Part shown: piece by piece, positions 21,993 to 33,045 of the stretch
Numbering within the stretch: position 1 is the stretch's first letter
Layout: each line of letters opens with the position of its first letter
Origin: Voacanga thouarsii
Taxonomy: Eukaryota > Streptophyta > Magnoliopsida > Gentianales > Apocynaceae
Reading direction: 5' to 3'
DNA: 64,000 bases
Assembly: GCA_026120185.1 (NCBI GenBank)
Contig: JANUWF010003378.1
Span: 1,116,001-1,180,000, forward strand
Notes under the pieces: generated by a model
The model's input: only the letters and a program-made list of their open reading frames with translations
Databases searched by the model: none
Told to the model about the DNA's origin: nothing
Position numbers and translations under genes: made by a program

Positions 21993-24900
21993 CTATACTT
22001 AAATCTAATGTTTATCTTTGAGCTTTGTTAATAGTTATAGCAAAGCATAAACTTAATGGGAATTGAATTCTTTCAAAAGGGACAGGGAGATATGGTATCA
22101 TGAGAGACTCTAAAAAAATTGTTTTCCTACAAATTCACTAGTTGCAATAGTAGTATCAATAACATGGTCTTTCAATATACGACATATTAGCCTAGTTCCA
22201 TTTCATAAACCTTCTGGTGGATCTATATTACGAATAGTATAATAGGAGTATTTGGCTTCAACACAAGAATATGTGGAGGGAATCCATTCAGAGTCAAGCC
22301 ATTCAAAAATTCTTCATAGAGTATCAATTGTACTGTCAGAGCTTATATAGTCTTTCTTTTCTCCTGGAAATTTCTCTATTAATATTTTTGTTCATTTCAT
22401 CTACAAAATCATTTCTTGTAGTTAATATTGCCCTATTTATATTTATGTTAGTAGACTCAGCAAAAAAATATTGAAAATCAGGGTACATAATATTTATCAA
22501 ATCAACCAAAGATTTTGTATTAAACTTTGAAGGAAGAAGGATATGCTCAAGAATTGCAATTTGGTTTGTAGCATTAGTATTTTCAGTACCATTTCCTATT
22601 CACAGCAGATAATTGGTAAATAAAGGATCTAACCTTGCTCGTACGTTTTCTTTGAGTTTTAGTTTTTCAAAAGTAGGCCATAGATGAGATGTTATCAAAC
22701 TTGCTCTGATCAAGTCATGCTTACCACCTTTTCGAACAACAGGCAAAACTTGTGTAAAGTCACCTACAAATATAATCCTATTTGCACAAAAAATTTTGTC
22801 ACTATTCATCAGATCCTTAAGGAATAAGTGGAGTGCCTCAATTGCTGCTTTATCTGCCATTAGTGCTTCATCCCAAATAATAAGTTTTGCACTTTCAATG
22901 AGCTTCGCCAGTGCACTTTGTTTGTTGATTTTATAGATTTGATTTTGCTGAAGATTAATAGGAATTTTGAAGTGTGAATGAGCTATTCGGCCTCCTAGAA
23001 GTATTGATGCTACTACTCACATGTTGCTGTTGCTAAAGCGATGTATCTCTTTATTCTAACTTCTGCTAACAATGCACAATATAAGAAGGTTTTTCTTGTT
23101 CCACCAGGGCCATCAACAAAAAATGCATCTTCTGTATTGGTGTTTACCCTCTCCAATATGACCTCAAAAGCATGTCTTTTTTCTGAATTTATCTTGTGAA
23201 TGGAAGCAATCTCTTTTATAGAAACTACTATATTTTTTCACTTAAAACATCTCTAGTTTATGCATTTGCATAATTGAATCTCAGAATTTTGGGAACAAGA
23301 GAAAAACAATTGATGTTCTTTCCCATTAACTGCAGAATAATACTAATATGATGAAGAGTTTCTTTATCTCTATGCTTGGTTCAGTTATATTGTGAAATCT
23401 CCTAAAATATTCTTGCATCGCTTCCTTGAATTCATTCCATAATTGCTGAGGATTAGTTGGAGGAAAGTATGTCAGAATTGTGGCAAAAAGTCTCTTTAAA
23501 CTGTATGGCATATGAAACATTGCTGCTTCTTGCATGCATTGTTGTTGGGATTCATTACTTTGAAACAATCCTCTGACCATTGTTGCCTCTTGAAATGTAT
23601 TTACATAGCAGCCATTAAAAGTTTTCAGATCATCAAAAGACATTGGAGCTCTTACATTTAACAGTACTAGATGAAGGAAATACCTCTCTCATTCACTTGG
23701 ATTTGCAACTACAATCCTTCTAATAACATCACGCTGGTGTTTAGGTATCCATGCTCTTTCACTAGCTGACCAAATAAAATGTTTAGGGAATTCTTTATAA
23801 GTGAGGTTCTTACTATTCACATCAACATTGTACTTGTTCACATTGAAAAACTCAATGAGCATGGTTCTCTTTGAAAAAGGATTTTGGAGTAATTTTTTCA
23901 AATCATCATCTTCTCGAAAAGCAATTCCTTGATAGTTCTCCAAATGAAGTTGCAAATGTATGATTGTTGATCGCATTTCATTCAAGGGAAATAAAAATAT
24001 CCTCTGCATCGCTTTAGTAGGAGAAACCCACCTTGCTGATTGGAAGTCTTCAATTTCATCAATAGCTATATTTTCATCATTACTGTTCAACTAAAAGTTG
24101 ATGCGGTCATGGCCTTTATATATATACTTGTAGATATATTTGACCACTTTGACTGTTGAACATATTTCCATATTTATATAGCAATTAAAATTTTCCAGCA
24201 AATATGGATCATAAGGAACAACCCATCTGTTGTCTAGCATTTGACCACGAACCATTGCCTTTTTCCCATCATTTCTTCTTCTATATATTAGATAACAATC
24301 AATGCCATGTGTTGTTTCAGCAACCTAATGCTTAGGGTATCAGCTCCTACAGCAGCCATCAACTTGTATACAAACATTTTTGGTGTTTAAACCTCTACAA
24401 GGACCATGCATCATATGCTTCACTACCATTTTATACAAATGTGGATGTTCTTCTTTGTCTAGAAGTTCAGCTGACACAAATTTATCATAGGCATCAACAG
24501 AGTTCAATAGCTTTAATTTTAGCCTCATTATGAAAAGAAAATGTGCATGAGGCAATCCACGTTTTTGGAATTCAATAACATAGTTGTAAGCTGCAACTTC
24601 ACCAAATATCTACTTTTTAAATAGCTCTTCTTTCAGTAGTTCGAGCTTTGCATGAAACACTCTACAAATCAGATCAGGCCTATTTTCTGGTTCATCACTT
24701 TGCAACATATTTTCTTTAATTTATGGCAATGATGGTTTACAAGTCATAGTGAGAAATATATCTGTCTTGCCGAATCTTTGAACTAAAGTCATTGCATCCA
24801 CATATCTTTTTTCATGTCTCGTGGTCTACCAATAAAAGAAGCTCGTAATATCACTCTTTGTCCTGTTTTTTTTCCCATGACTTTGTCGTTACACAACACT

Positions 24901-26123
24901 GTCCATTATACCCTATAACTCTTCTTGCCAAAGTTGTATTTGCCTTTGCCGTTGAAAATCTAATCTCTGACTTTCTAGCTTAACATACATGTCAATACAA
25001 TATTGCTGCAATAATCTTCCTGTATGTAAAAGTATGGATAAACTGTTGCTTCTCATTTAAAATCTGTATGCATAATACTTACACATAGAAATTGTTCCTC
25101 TTCTATCTTTGGTTGATTTAAATATGCAAGAAGATAATTTTTGTTTGTTTATTACAATTGTGAAGAGGTATTGACAGACAAGATATAAGTTTTAACAAAA
25201 TCTTGAACTTGTATTTATTAATTGAACTTACTTTTATCCTCCATGTCAAGTAATTCTATTGCTGTCGTTGCATGTCTTATATCAACCTCCGAGCCTTGTT
25301 TATTTTTTCAGCTTTCTTCTCTTGTTGGGATTATCTGTTTGTCTTCTTTGTATTCCTTTATGCCACCCAATTTCTCCAAATAGAAATAACAATGGATATT
25401 GTAATGGGTCGTAGCATCTATAATAATATTGAACCCTATAAGCTTTCCCCTCTTTAGTATATACACAAATATGCCTGCCATAACCATCACCAGATTCTTC
25501 ACCTTCAATCCAAAAAGCAACTTGTGAAATAGATGGCTTATTATAAACACATTGATTTGCACTTGGGTGACATTTTAGCAGAATTTAATATGAATCCCAC
25601 TCGTGCATATTCCTCAAACTGCGAAAAAAGCAAGCATATGGATTCTGTTCTAAAGCCTCCATTAATTTTATAACAATAGTTTCAGCTAGTTTATCACAAA
25701 CAGTGAGACGGTTTTGAACTTCATTCTCCGTGTCATGAAAATATAATTTCAAGAACATTCCCTTCCCACCATGAGGTATTAATTCATGGATAAAATGATA
25801 AATTTGTCCTTGGACCTTAAACACATAGAATCCTTTCTTCTTTGTTGCCAATGATTTTTCATATGAGATGCTAAGTAAAGTGAATGGAAACATGTTGTTG
25901 TATGTTCTCACAAACTTCCAAAAAGAACGTGCTTCTTCAGACTCACCCAAAAACAATTGTATTAAAACATTAGGAAATTTGTTTTCATGTAGCAAAACTT
26001 CTCCATTAGAACAACAAAATTTAGATGTTTCAGAATGAAACTTCTTTGCTTCACAATATTGACAATTTGGCTTCTTTGGTAGAGTATCATCTTCCTTAGC
26101 AATGTTATCTAATAGAAATGTAC
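21993..26123 (-). pseudogene. Helitron Rep/Pif1-type helicase, main exon (3'-truncated)
   Basis: Encodes the replication initiator and helicase that nick, unwind and transfer the Helitron strand. Order on the minus strand: N-terminal Helitron-like region with Cys pairs (NCQYCEAKKF, FCCSNGEVLL); the RYNNMFPFTLLSI and YVFKVQGQIYHFIHELIP segment (to 25585); YDPLQYPLLF; Rep motif 1 (FLTMTCKPSLP, about 24740); the HUH motif PHAHFLF (24530-24552); then DUF6570-like spacer regions; then the Pif1 helicase. The helicase shows Walker A GPGGTRKT at about 23110 (standard GTGKT with Gly replaced by Arg), DEALMADKAAIEALH, GDFTQVLPV (about 22745), KENVRA, and the C-terminal part FPPHILVLKPNTPIIL and CFAITINKAQ (about 22040). 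Roughly ten stops or shifts. It begins at an AG acceptor (exon 6) and is cut at 21993. Confidence 0.88.
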
Positions 26124-27027
26124 CTGTATAGTATTTGCTCAATATTATTTGTGAATAATGTTGAATAATGTATGTTATACCTATTATACTTCATTATGAA
26201 TTATTTAGATTTAAATAATATTGCAATAAACTTTTTACCTTGCTTCAGTGGTATAGGTTTTTGGTGGCATTTGTCGTTCTTTCTTTGTCTCTAAAACTTT
26301 TGTGATTTTTTTTAAAATTTTTTTGTCTTTACCAAAACCTAAGTTTGAAAGTGAAAGTACAAAAATTAGTAATCATAGTAGGAGGAAGAAAATTCAATTG
26401 AATGTTTGGTAATGAATTTAAAATAAGAGAATTCAAATTGTTTACGTAATAGAGTATTACATTGTAATTTTAGTAAGCTTAAGGGTAGCTAGTATAAAGA
26501 GAGTTTGGTAGCAATGGATGGCTGTAGGTACAATAGCAACCATATGCAAGTAGTCTAAAGCAAGGAGAACTTCAGCAACACAGAAGCTACAGTTGGAAAA
26601 TGTTGAGATTCATCAGAAGATCTCTTGCCTAGAGAGTAAAATTGGGCATAACTAATGCTTATCAGTGCAGTTTTAAAAGAATTTAAATAATATACCTAGA
26701 CATGTTAATATCCGTCTAAATTATACATTTATGGTAGAACAGCAGCACACTATTTTTTTATATTACCAATAAGCCTAGATATAATATACTTTAAAAAGTT
26801 TCAAAAGTTGCTCAAACTAGAATGTTCAATAAATTCAAATCTCTTAAGGAACCCAAGATAGTATTGATGTGATGGTATTTGGATGTCTTAGAATGCTAAA
26901 TTCATCTGAAATGGAGTTCTACAGCTATTTTGAAAACATCATTGGAAGCAGAATTTTAGCAGTGGAAATTGACCTGTACATAGTTTCTTCTATTACATTG
27001 TTAGGTTATTAGGATAAATTAATGGTG

Positions 27028-27693
27028 TGAAGAATGGGAATACCAAAATTGTTGCAGGAGCATTGCTTCCCCATGAGATTATTAGGGCACTGAAGGATGA
27101 ATATGGTGGTGAAGTTGTTAGTTACACTGGAAAAGAATGGTTGATGATATAGCTAAGAAGGGAGAATTGAGTAATTGCATTCAAGTGTGTGATGTTTCAG
27201 GTAGTATGCATGGGATACTGGAAGTATTTGTTGCCCTTAATGTATTAGTTTCTGAACTGAGTGATCAACCATAAAAGGGTACTTGATTATATTTGGTGAG
27301 GGTCCTGAGCTTCAAATGGTAGAGGGTGAAACCCTCAAGGAAAAGATAGAGTTTGTTTGAAATGTGAAATGGAGTATGAGCACATACTTCAAAGGTGTTT
27401 TTGATAGCATTTTAGCAGTAGGTGTTGGGAAAAAAATAAAAGAGGAACAGATGATTAAAAGGGAGTTTGTATTCAGCAACATGGAATTTAATGAAGAATC
27501 TCATAATCTACGGGAGGCAGATTATCAAGCTATATAGAGGAAATTGAATGAGAATGCCTACAAATATGTTTGCAGAAATTTTGTTTTGGAACTTCAAAGA
27601 TTCAAGGTCTATTTTAGTTGTCGTAAAGTAAAGTGGTGTGGTAGTTGTGAGTGGCTTCTCTAAAAAAGCCTTTCATAAATTTCTTTCCTGTAG
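27028..27693 (+). pseudogene. DUF2828 (vWA-like) host-gene fragment trapped in the Helitron intron
   Basis: Plus-strand reading gives GNTKIVAGALLPHEIIRAL, a frameshift, then DDIAKKGELSNCIQVCDVSGSMHG, VALNVLVSELSDQP, LKEKIEFV, VKWSMSTYFKGVFDSIL, EEQMIKREFVFSNMEFNE, DYQAI, and finally SGFSKKAFHKFL. This is the order found in the C-terminal half of plant DUF2828 proteins, with the CDVSGSM metal-site motif at 27188-27208 and SDMEFD (here SNMEFNE). At least four stops and two shifts show it is dead. No introns are seen in the fragment. It lies opposite to the Helitron gene, so it cannot form part of the Helitron protein. Capture by the Helitron is inferred from position. Confidence 0.75.
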
Positions 27694-27844
27694 GTTGTAG
27701 TCATTCATAGTTTGATCATCTGCTTAGTACATGTCTTCTCAATTGTAGAACAGCAATACAATTTCTACCTTTTCTTGTATCAACAATAAGTGTAGACATA
27801 ATATACTGTAAAAAGTTCAAAAACTTACCCAAACTTAAATGTTC

Positions 27845-28640
27845 ATTATTTGGACAAATTACAACAAAAACTAATGGCTAGAGAAAAAACCATAGAGTTT
27901 GTAGAAGCACAAATAAGTTCCATGGAGCAAAACATGGTATCCTGCTAAGAAGGGTTTAAAGAATAACTCTACCACAAATAAGTTCCCTACATAAAGTCAT
28001 TACGTGCATGCTATCAAACCAGAATTTTTTACATCTTCATGGTGCCAGGCTTTAATGTTTTATGCATAACTTTCTATGTACTCGTCGAAATGATGTCAAA
28101 TTTATCTTAAAATGTCCCCAAGACATTTATATACATGTCCAAGTTCATAAGACTTCAAAAGTAGTTGCTATTTTGTACAGTTTAATCAACAAATAGACAT
28201 GTGAGCAATTAAAATTTTTGAAACCTAACTATGAGTATCTTTAGTGTTATTTCAATGTAGGAGTTTTTATGCATCAAATACCCACAAAACTTATACCAAA
28301 TTCTTTCTGACATCAAAGGATTGAGATTAGGTTACTGCTTCAGAGATCAAAACCGTCCTTAAGGACATTTTGAAGTAAAACAGCCTGGATAGTTAAACTG
28401 CACAAAATAGCATTCTTGTTTTTACTATTTAGTGATCACAACATTACATAGGTGGCTTCTATAAATTTTCCTGCATAACATATGATATCTAAGCTTCCCT
28501 AAAGCTTGTTTTACTTTTGCATGAAGGCGTTTTAGCCAGCCGTTCAGGCCAACCCTTCTGAAAACATTCAAACAGCCACCACTATTTGAGAATGCAAAGG
28601 AGAATTTCAACAATTTTATGATAGAAATTTTGATATCCTT
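27845..28640. repeat. Diverged tandem unit 1 in the Helitron intron
   Basis: Aligns with 29095-29910 over about 800 bases. Shared words are CTAATGGCTA, GTTCCATGGAGCAAAA, TTTTATGCATAACTTT, TCATAAGACTTCAAAAGTAG and ACATTCAAACAGCCA. The minus strand has an open stretch (28613-28425: FAFSNSGGCLNVFRRVGLNGWLKRLHAKVKQALGKL, shown here only as a description) that is partly kept in unit 2. It could be an old exon; I do not recognise the family. Confidence 0.75.
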
Positions 28641-29028
28641 GTCATTTTATGACTTCTTCTATATTTTGTTATAAATATTGTATAATCAATCTCTAATCTA
28701 TTTTTCTCTTTTTCTTCTTTCTTTTTTTTTAATTTTAGATGTGATATTGATAAATTTACTCTTTCTACGTTGAAAGTATTCCAAACAATGACAGTGCTAT
28801 TGTTTCAAGGTAAATTTTTAATATTTATGAATTTTGAAAATTATACTCCTTTTCTGGTTCTTTCCCCTCCTACTCCCCTAAGTGATAAATCCATTCTGTA
28901 TTAAGAGTGTGTTTTTTTTTAAGCTACATTGTTGGTAGGACAGTTGCAAAAACAGTTTTGCTAGAGAGGTAACTTAAATTTTAAAAGCTAGTAAAGTTTT
29001 TAAACTTAGAGTTTCTTAACAGTACCCT

Positions 29029-29935
29029 GCAAATGGATCCAAGGAAATTGCATAGGCCAAATTACAAGTTACAAATTTACAAATTAGTACCTATGAATAT
29101 TTTACTTGGACACATTATAAGGAAAACTAATGGCTAAAGAAAAAAACCATAGACTTTGTAGAAACACAAATAAGTTCCATGGAGCAAAAGGTGGTATGTC
29201 ATTTAGAAGGATGTAAAGAATAATTCTACCACAAATAAATTCCCTAGATAAAGTCATTATGTGCATGGTTTGAAATCAGAATCTCATATATCTTCACAGT
29301 GGCACCTTTCAATGTTTTATGCATAACTTTTTATGTACTGATTCAAATCATGTCAAATTTATCTCAAAATGTCGCCAAAACATTTATCTACATGTTCAAG
29401 TTCATAAGACTTCAAAAGTAGTTTCTATTTTGTATAGTTTAATCAGAAAATAGACATGTGAGCAATTACAATTCCTAGCAGCTAACTATGAGTACTTTTA
29501 GTGTGATTTGAATGTAGGAGTTTTTATGCATCAAACACCCACAAAACTTACACCAAATTGTTTGTAACATGAAAGGCTTGAGATTAGGTCAGTCCTTCAG
29601 AGATCCCAACTATTGCTAAGACCATTTTAAAGTAAAAAAACCAATAAGCTTAAACTGCACAAAATACAATTTGTGTTTTTACAATTTAATGAACACACTT
29701 TTACGTAGGTGGCTTCTTTAAATTTTCTTGCATAATATATCATATCTAAGGTTCCTTAAAACTTGTTTAATATCCAAATGAAGGTGTTTTAGGTAGTCGT
29801 TGAGCCCAGCTCTTCTCAAAACATTCAAACAGCCAACACCATTCGAGAATGCAAAGAAGAATTCCAAGAACTTTATGATGGCAATTTTTATATCATTCTC
29901 ATTTTATGACTTCTTCTGCATTTGAAATCCTATAA
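29029..29935. repeat. Diverged tandem unit 2 in the Helitron intron
   Basis: Second copy of the unit at 27845-28640, with extra upstream homology to unit 3 (GGCCAAATTACAA...TTTACAAATTA). The equivalent of the minus open stretch is interrupted here. Confidence 0.75.
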
Positions 29936-29989
29936 GAGTTGTGTTAAACTTCTCATAACATCACAATATATATCTAGGTTCAACCAATT

Positions 29990-30168
29990 TCATTCAGTGC
30001 CTTGCAAACAGATCAAAGGAATTTAGATATGGCCAAATTACAAATTAGAAGTTTACAAATTACTACTTCTGAATATTTTATTGGACAAATTACCACAAAA
30101 TCTAATGGCTAAAACAAAAAGCATAGAGTTTGTAGAAGCACAGATAAGTTACATGAAGCAATGAGCAT
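29990..30168. repeat. Partial unit 3 in the Helitron intron
   Basis: Begins with GATCAAAGGAATTTAGATATG and runs through TCTAATGGCTAAAACAAAAAG and GTTTGTAGAAGCACAGATAAG, matching the starts of units 1 and 2. It then breaks off at about 30168. The three units suggest tandem amplification inside the element. Confidence 0.65.
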
Positions 30169-30524
30169 TATAAATGCTATTTCAATAATATCATGTGCAT
30201 TAATTTTCTTGCAGATTATGTATTATTACAATGTAAGACATCAAATTGATTCATGTAAAGACTTTTTTACACTAAAGTGTAAGGAATATTTGGAATTTAT
30301 AATGCAATTGCTTAGTCAACTATTTATTTTTTCCTAACCTGATGCAGGGCTATTTAGTGTAGACAAAGGTTCAACTTCATTTTGTCTTACAAGAGATGTA
30401 TAGCCTCAATATATAAAGTATGTTGAGTTAAAAAGAGCTATATCATACTTGTAATGATAGAATTTGAGGATTTAATAATAATGATAAAAATTCAAGAAAA
30501 AAAAGAAATAATACTTGTACATAC

Positions 30525-30587
30525 CTGCATCAATGTTGTAGATATCTCCCAACATGGTTAGACAATCACCACAAAGTTCATATGCAT
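30525..30587 (-). CDS. Helitron gene exon 5
   Basis: 63 bases flanked by TTGTATTAG| and |GTATGT. Encodes DAYELCGDCLTMLGDIYNIDA in the phase set by exons 4 and 6. No stop. Confidence 0.65.
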
Positions 30588-30662
30588 CTAATACAAGGGA
30601 AAACTTACTTTGTTCAATATATAACAAGTAATAAATTGTATCAGATTAAGAATAAATTGTAC

Positions 30663-30725
30663 CTTCATTATTTCTATGATGCCAATGAGATCTTTCATTG
30701 TCAAAACATGTGTTTGATGATGACT
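30663..30725 (-). CDS. Helitron gene exon 4
   Basis: 63 bases between TTTTACTTAG| and |GTACAA. Encodes ESSSNTCFDNERSHWHHRNN followed by E, in phase with both neighbours. No stop. Confidence 0.6.
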
Positions 30726-30836
30726 CTAAGTAAAAAAGCACCAGATGTTAAATACAACTATTGAAATGTAATCATAATTTTCAATTACAATTATATGTAT
30801 TTTCTCTACATTTGACTTCAAAAAGGAAAAACTTAC

Positions 30837-30906
30837 CTTTTTCACTGATACTGAATTTATTGACAACTTCTTTTAGCTTTTTGTTTTTCAGAAATTCATT
30901 TCTTTC
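30837..30906 (-). CDS. Helitron gene exon 3
   Basis: 70 bases between TGTGTTAAAG| and |GTAAGT. Encodes ERNEFLKNKKLKEVVNKF and then SISEK, in phase. Confidence 0.6.
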
Positions 30907-30998
30907 CTTTAACACAAATGTATTATAAATACCCAAACTTAAATTTATATATATACATAACAAAAACTGATTTAATTAATTAAATATTTGAAACATAC

Positions 30999-31039
30999 GT
31001 TTTTCAGCAGTTTCGTTTCGCTCATGAATAATGAATGGC
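30999..31039 (-). CDS. Helitron gene exon 2 (41 bases)
   Basis: Small exon between TTTGCATAG| and |GTATGT. Encodes GHSLFMSETKLLKN. It is the least certain of the exons because of its size, but it keeps the frame from exon 1 to exon 3 exactly. Confidence 0.5.
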
Positions 31040-31178
31040 CTATGCAAACTTATGTAAATAAAAAATTTCAAATTGATATTGCAAATTTACATTTTAATAT
31101 GTATACATATATGCATACACACATACCAAAATATTAAAGTGAAAATACTAAATAGTTTAGAAAAAAAAATAAACTCAC

Positions 31179-31702
31179 CCGATTTAAGTGCTGTCCTTTT
31201 TTCTTCAAAATCAATCTCAATTGGATGTTGATGACTAAATTAAATTATTCCAACAGTCATTTCATCAACAACACTTTTGTCTGTATATGAATAATTTCTA
31301 GATGTACTTACATTTTGTTGGCTATGAATTGAGACACTTTGATCATTCCTTTGGATATTTGCTGTCCTTTGTTGATAGTGGTCAGCATTTTCATATACAT
31401 AAATCTGCTTCCTAAGTGTTGGCTCAAAATCATTGATATCAGGTTGTGTAAATTCCTTCAAATCAAACTTTTTTCCAACCATTTCTTCCTGTGTACTTCC
31501 ATCACGTGTCTTTCTCTTTCGTTTATCTATTTGCTGAAGCATCCATTTGTTCTTTGCATATCGTTCTCTCTTTTTAGCTAACGAACTGCTTCTTTCAGAT
31601 TCTGACATCGCTGCATATTTCTCTCTTTGTTTTCTTAATCGCTCAGCCTTTGCAACTTCTGATGATTCTTTTTTAGAGTTTTCTCTTAGTATTTGTTTTT
31701 CT
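31179..31702 (-). pseudogene. Helitron gene exon 1: basic N-terminal region
   Basis: Encodes a Lys/Arg/Glu-rich N-terminus: SEVAKAERLRKQREKYAAM, SESERSSSLAKKRERYAKNK and a region to RNYSYTDKSVVDEMTVGII. There is one in-frame stop at about 31237, then HPIEIDFEEKRTALKS and donor CGG|GTGAGT. Repeated KRxRYAxxK blocks are typical of the start of plant Helitron proteins. A Met at 31608 is a possible start; upstream frame stays open to about 31716, where an AG (AAAATCAG) could be a further acceptor. Confidence 0.7.
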
Positions 31703-32535
31703 GATTTTTTTATACATCATGCTATATTTTTTAATAGTACCAAAAATGATCTAATTGCAGTTAATTGGTTTCAACTTCATCATATTTTAGCAATTATGCA
31801 TCATCAAATACTATAATAAAGTATGTCACATGAAATAGTAGAAAACAACAAATTAACATCACAGTTTCCACAAAACAAAGAAAACATCATATTAGAGCAA
31901 CAAATGAGTATCAAACTTGCTGAAACAAACCATGAAGTTAAAAACTTACTTCCAAAAATATCTTGTATAACCCTCTTTTTGTTTTGTTGTGTACCACGTG
32001 TAAAAAAATGGAAAAATATACTTAAAAATCTCTAAAACATGAATTATTTTAATAAAATATGTATGTTTTTGCACACACAGAGAAAATATTTTTGACATAG
32101 AATTATTAAAAATAAATCTAAAAATCAAAACCTTATGCTCCAAAACTAAAAACATGTGTACAAGAACAAAAAAGTAACATGCACTGACAAATCATTGCTT
32201 AACCAGGTGTTAAGAACACATGTAAACCAAAATAGCTATATTTCATTGAACCAAAATATAATATCTATGTTTTTAACATACAAAAAAAATTATATTTAAC
32301 ATGCAATTATTAAAAATTCATTCGAATATGAAAAACTTATGGTCTAAAAGAAAAAAAATACACATATAAAAACAGACAGCTAACATGCATTGCCAAACTA
32401 ATCTACAATCAGGTACTAAGAATAAATCCAAACTCAAATAAGCATATGTAATTCACCTTGAATGCCAGCAACCTTCAACAAGCAAGAAAGACGGAGAAAG
32501 CAAACAACCACCAAAGAAAGTTTTGAAAAACAACC
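31703..32535 (-). other. Helitron 5' leader
   Basis: AT-rich, no domain. A first leader exon may end at GCATTCAAG|GTGAATT (about 32456), since GT follows a good exon border and the main coding exon begins 750 bases later. Open stretches on both strands here are short and low in complexity. Confidence 0.4.
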
Positions 32536-32560
32536 GAAAAGAATAGTATTCAAGAAAAGC

Positions 32561-32569
32561 TTATATATA
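32561..32569 (-). promoter_or_regulatory. TATA box of the Helitron gene
   Basis: GTATATATAA on the minus strand, about 25-35 bases before a pyrimidine-rich leader (TTCTCTTTCCGTC-like). Position fits a promoter for the downstream exons. Inferred only. Confidence 0.45.
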
Positions 32570-32753
32570 CTCTAACATTGTATATGTAAAAAAGATTAAT
32601 ATAGCCCTACCCCACTATCATCTCATAAGTCAAACATTCAATATAACCAAGACATTTTAGACAATCAACATCCCACTACCAAATAGTAAATTAGCAGTAT
32701 ACCAAATTTGTAGATGTCTGCATTGTACACTTGTCAACCAATTGCTACACTTG

Positions 32754-33045
32754 TCAACTAGTTGGTGGTACTATTCGTGCACAAATGGTTGCCAAAGCCA
32801 ATGCAAGTATGGTGGTTCAGGCGTACTTCTTCTAGTTATGGGAAACTGGTAGAATGGCCTTGGATTCTAATCTGATCGACCTCAATTACCTCTGCTGTGC
32901 TGTTCGCCAAACATTTCGAATGCACCCAGTTGGGTCATTACTTATCCCACATGAATCAACCCAAGCCACCACAATCAATGGCTACTATACTCCTGAGAAG
33001 ATGCAGGTCTTCATCAACAAGCACGACTCAGATGTTGATGATCCA
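32754..33045 (+). pseudogene. Cytochrome P450 fragment (CYP703-like)
   Basis: Plus-strand reading: VGGTIRAQMVAKANASMVVQ, a stop, GRMALDSNLIDLNYLCCAVRQTFRMHPVG, LLIPHESTQATTINGYY, EKMQVFINKHD. This is the K-helix to beta-sheet region of a P450. The HPVGxLLIPHES and TTINGYY words are most like CYP703, a pollen-wall fatty-acid hydroxylase family, as I recall it. The K-helix ExxR reads Q-T-F-R, so the invariant Glu is lost. The heme loop is missing, so this piece cannot work as an enzyme. It lies just outside the presumed 5' end of the Helitron. Confidence 0.75.

Larger units (their letters stand above)
26124..30524 (-). other. 4.4-kb intron of the Helitron gene
   Basis: The donor GATGCAG|GTATG (30525/30524) and acceptor TATACAG|GTACATT (26124/26123) join NIDA to GTFLLDNIAKEDD in phase, directly before the conserved KPNCQYCEAKKF. 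The intron is far larger than its neighbours (about 75-250 bases). It carries a host-gene fragment (27028-27693, opposite strand) and three diverged repeat units (27845-30168). No splicing data are available; the evidence is the preserved reading frame over five consecutive junctions. Confidence 0.7.
21993..32714 (-). mobile_element. Helitron, 3'-truncated, with multi-exon Rep-helicase gene
   Basis: A rolling-circle transposon on the minus strand. From right to left it holds a possible 5' end (ATCTACAAATTTGG on the minus strand; host A followed by TC at 32714), a TATA box, a 5' leader, six coding exons with Rep and Pif1 domains, and an abrupt end at 21993 inside the helicase, against repeat copy B. 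The 3' hairpin and CTRR terminus are therefore missing. The 5' end is my best guess from the TC rule and is weakly supported. Frame damage is light compared with the retroelements around it. Confidence 0.8.

Noticed and set aside
21985..22000. A Helitron CTRR 3' end at the copy B border
   Set aside because: The helicase frame is still running (INKAQ...TLDLSI) at 21993 and no terminal hairpin precedes the border; it is a breakpoint.
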